Shown piece by piece: positions 63,601 to 64,000 of a stretch of DNA of 64,000 nucleotides (the stretch's first letter is position 1; each line of letters begins with the position of its first letter). The notes under the pieces were generated by a model, which was not told the DNA's origin, did not search any database, and was given only the letters and a program-made list of their open reading frames with translations. Source of the stretch: Paracoccaceae bacterium (GTDB taxonomy: Bacteria > Pseudomonadota > Alphaproteobacteria > Rhodobacterales > Rhodobacteraceae); the NCBI GenBank assembly GCA_007692585.1, contig REBU01000061.1, positions 62,001 to 126,000 on the forward strand, read 5' to 3'. The translations under genes and the position numbers were made by a program.

Positions 63601-64000
63601 TGGCGCGGATGGCGTCCATGTCGTCGCCCAGAAGCTCAGTCGCGGGGATGACCGGAACGCCGGCCTCGATCGCCACGCGTCGCGCGCTGGCCTTGTCACC
63701 AAGGGCGCGCATGGTATCGGCCCTGGGGCCTATGAATGTGATCCCGTTGGCCGCGCAGGCATCGACCAGTGCAGGGTTCTCGCTCAGAAGCCCATAGCCG
63801 GGATGGATCGCATCCGCACCTGCGGCTTTCGCCACGCGGATGATCTCCTCGATGGAGAGATAAGCGGCAACAGGCCCCAGACCTTCGCCAATACGGTAGG
63901 CTTCATCGGCTTTGAAGCGGTGCAGGCCAAGCTTATCTTCTTCGGCGAAGACAGCGACAGTGCGTTTGCCCAATTCATTTGCAGCCCGCATGATCCGAAT
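60608..64000 (-). CDS. pyc: Pyruvate carboxylase (5' end outside window)
   Basis: This biotin enzyme makes oxaloacetate from pyruvate and bicarbonate. The visible 1130 residues cover most of the ATP-grasp biotin carboxylase (EAGVPVIPATE, KASHGGGGRGMRPI, ERDCTVQRRNQKV, FIEVNPRVQVEHTVTE), the carboxyltransferase domain (LTDTTMRDAHQSLLATRMR, ECWGGATFDVAYRFL, FHTHDTGG) and the C-terminal biotinyl domain with Lys in EAMKMETGLHAER. The frame is open at the window edge (IRIMRAANELGK), so only the first dozen or so residues are missing. It is the last gene in the window, convergent with rpsD. Confidence 0.97.
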   Translation of the reverse strand: MRIMRAANELGKRTVAVFAEEDKLGLHRFKADEAYRIGEGLGPVAAYLSIEEIIRVAKAAGADAIHPGYGLLSENPALVDACAANGITFIGPRADTMRALGDKASARRVAIEAGVPVIPATELLGDDMDAIRAMAADVGYPLMLKASHGGGGRGMRPIMAADEIEAKVREGRREAEAAFGNGEGYLEKMILRARHVEVQLLGDGHGNLYHLYERDCTVQRRNQKVVERAPAPYLSDAQRAAVCELALKIGRAVGYQNAGTVEFLMDMDDEQFYFIEVNPRVQVEHTVTEEVTGIDIVKAQIRIAEGATLSEATGTPSQGDVTLTGHAVQCRVTTEDPLNNFIPDYGRLTAYRSATGMGIRLDGGTAYAGGVITRYYDSLLVKVTAWAPTPTEAILRMDRALREFRIRGVSTNLDFVINLLKHPTFLDMSYTTKFIDTTDELFNFTARRDRATKILTYVADITINGHPETAGRALPPAGIKTPVPPRTTGTPPPGTKQILDAEGPQAVADWMAAQKQLLLTDTTMRDAHQSLLATRMRSIDMVRVAPAYAEMLPQLFSVECWGGATFDVAYRFLQECPWQRLRDLRARMPNLMTQMLLRASNGVGYTNYPDNVVQAFVAQAAETGVDVFRVFDSLNWVENMRVAMDAVIEANKVCEGTICYTGDILNPDRAKYDLKYYVEMGKALRDAGAHVLGLKDMAGLLKPASARILVRALREEVGLPIHFHTHDTGGIAGATILAAAEAGVDAADAAMDAFSGNTSQPTLGSIVEALRFTERDTGLDMAAIRKISDYWEEVRLHYAAFESAQQAPSSEVYLHEMPGGQFTNLKAQARSMGLEDRWPDIARTYADVNMMFGDIVKVTPSSKVVGDMALMMVTQGLSRADVENPDKDLSFPESVIDMMRGNLGQPPGGWPEDIAKKVLKGDTPLTDRPGKHLPLVDLEATRAKLSAELEGIEIDNEDLNGYLMYPKVFMEYMSRHQIYGPVRTLPTRTFFYGMDAGEEISVEIDPGKTLEIRMITVGETTDEGDAKVFFELNGQPRTIRVPNRAVKAKTAQRPKADASNPDHVGAPMPGSVASVAVNVGAKVHPGDLLLTIEAMKMETGLHAERVAIVKAVHVQPGAQIDAKDLLIELE

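Noticed and set aside
1-64000. CRISPR arrays, insertion sequences, integrases or prophage genes
   Set aside because: No direct-repeat array, transposase, integrase or phage structural gene was seen on either strand.

Overview
The window is core chromosome of a GC-rich alphaproteobacterium, almost certainly Rhodobacterales (Rhodobacter/Roseobacter group). The signs are the gene order ntrY-ntrX-trkA-trkH-hfq-hflX, an HvrA-type H-NS protein, the small Rhodobacterales-type proteins DUF2842 and DUF6324-like, a tRNA-His without the usual extra G, a DddL-type DMSP lyase and a stand-alone Hint-domain protein. lpxC, bamD, kdsA and kdsB show a Gram-negative outer membrane. I see no insertion sequence, prophage, integrase or CRISPR array.

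Layout. 1-2.7 kb: end of an unknown gene, then secE, nusG, rplK and rplA, closed by a strong terminator; the expected rplJL-rpoBC do not follow. 3.1-5.0 kb (minus): orphan YnjB-type binding protein and a LOG-family hydrolase. 5.1-9.5 kb: LysM membrane protein, Atm1-type ABC exporter, HI0933-type flavoprotein. 9.6-18.0 kb: NtrYX two-component system, TrkAH potassium uptake, Hfq, HflX. 18.2-22.5 kb: lpxC, bamD, recN, a small lipoprotein and a DUF6324-like gene. 22.6-26.7 kb: tRNA-His, nadD and a complete TRAP transporter. 27.0-33.2 kb: kdsB-kdsA, hemE and hemC (divergent), and a YcjX/YcjF-like pair. 33.3-40.2 kb: mainly minus-strand housekeeping enzymes (AhpD-like, GNAT, MoCF/CinA-N, FMN reductase, HAD, RsmD, ferredoxin reductase) around a plus-strand TPP enzyme. 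40.3-47.3 kb: peroxiredoxin, COG3146 protein, pterin dehydratase, THUMP methyltransferase, DUF2842-purA (minus), secG, pyrG. 47.3-54.2 kb: dddL, ridA, a divergent tetR/AEC transporter pair, S-formylglutathione hydrolase, an OCD-family enzyme, H-NS, YihY, map. 54.3-59.0 kb: a large GAF/PAS hybrid kinase, a LuxR-type regulator and a Hint protein. 59.0-59.9 kb: rpsD with clear promoter, structured leader and terminator. 60.6-64.0 kb (minus): pyruvate carboxylase, running off the window.

How genes fit together. Most neighbours are housekeeping genes in short translationally coupled pairs (ATGA or TGATG overlaps: ntrY/ntrX, kdsB/kdsA, ycjX/ycjF-like, CinA-N/GNAT, fdr/rsmD, prx/COG3146, purA/DUF2842). 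Envelope biogenesis is represented by lpxC, kdsA, kdsB, bamD and secE/secG; nitrogen and redox signalling by NtrYX; K+ uptake by TrkAH; and marine sulfur/C1 metabolism by DddL and S-formylglutathione hydrolase.

The most unusual signals are a perfect 33-bp inverted repeat at 42209-42282, a hairpin-plus-box terminator module found twice (33.2 and 37.7 kb), an NtrX without its sigma-54 contact motif, an hflX reading frame with no ATG or GTG start beside a C5 run, the kinase-regulator-Hint locus, and a gene-free 0.4-kb junction where two gene clusters both end prematurely. No wholly new multi-gene system is evident.
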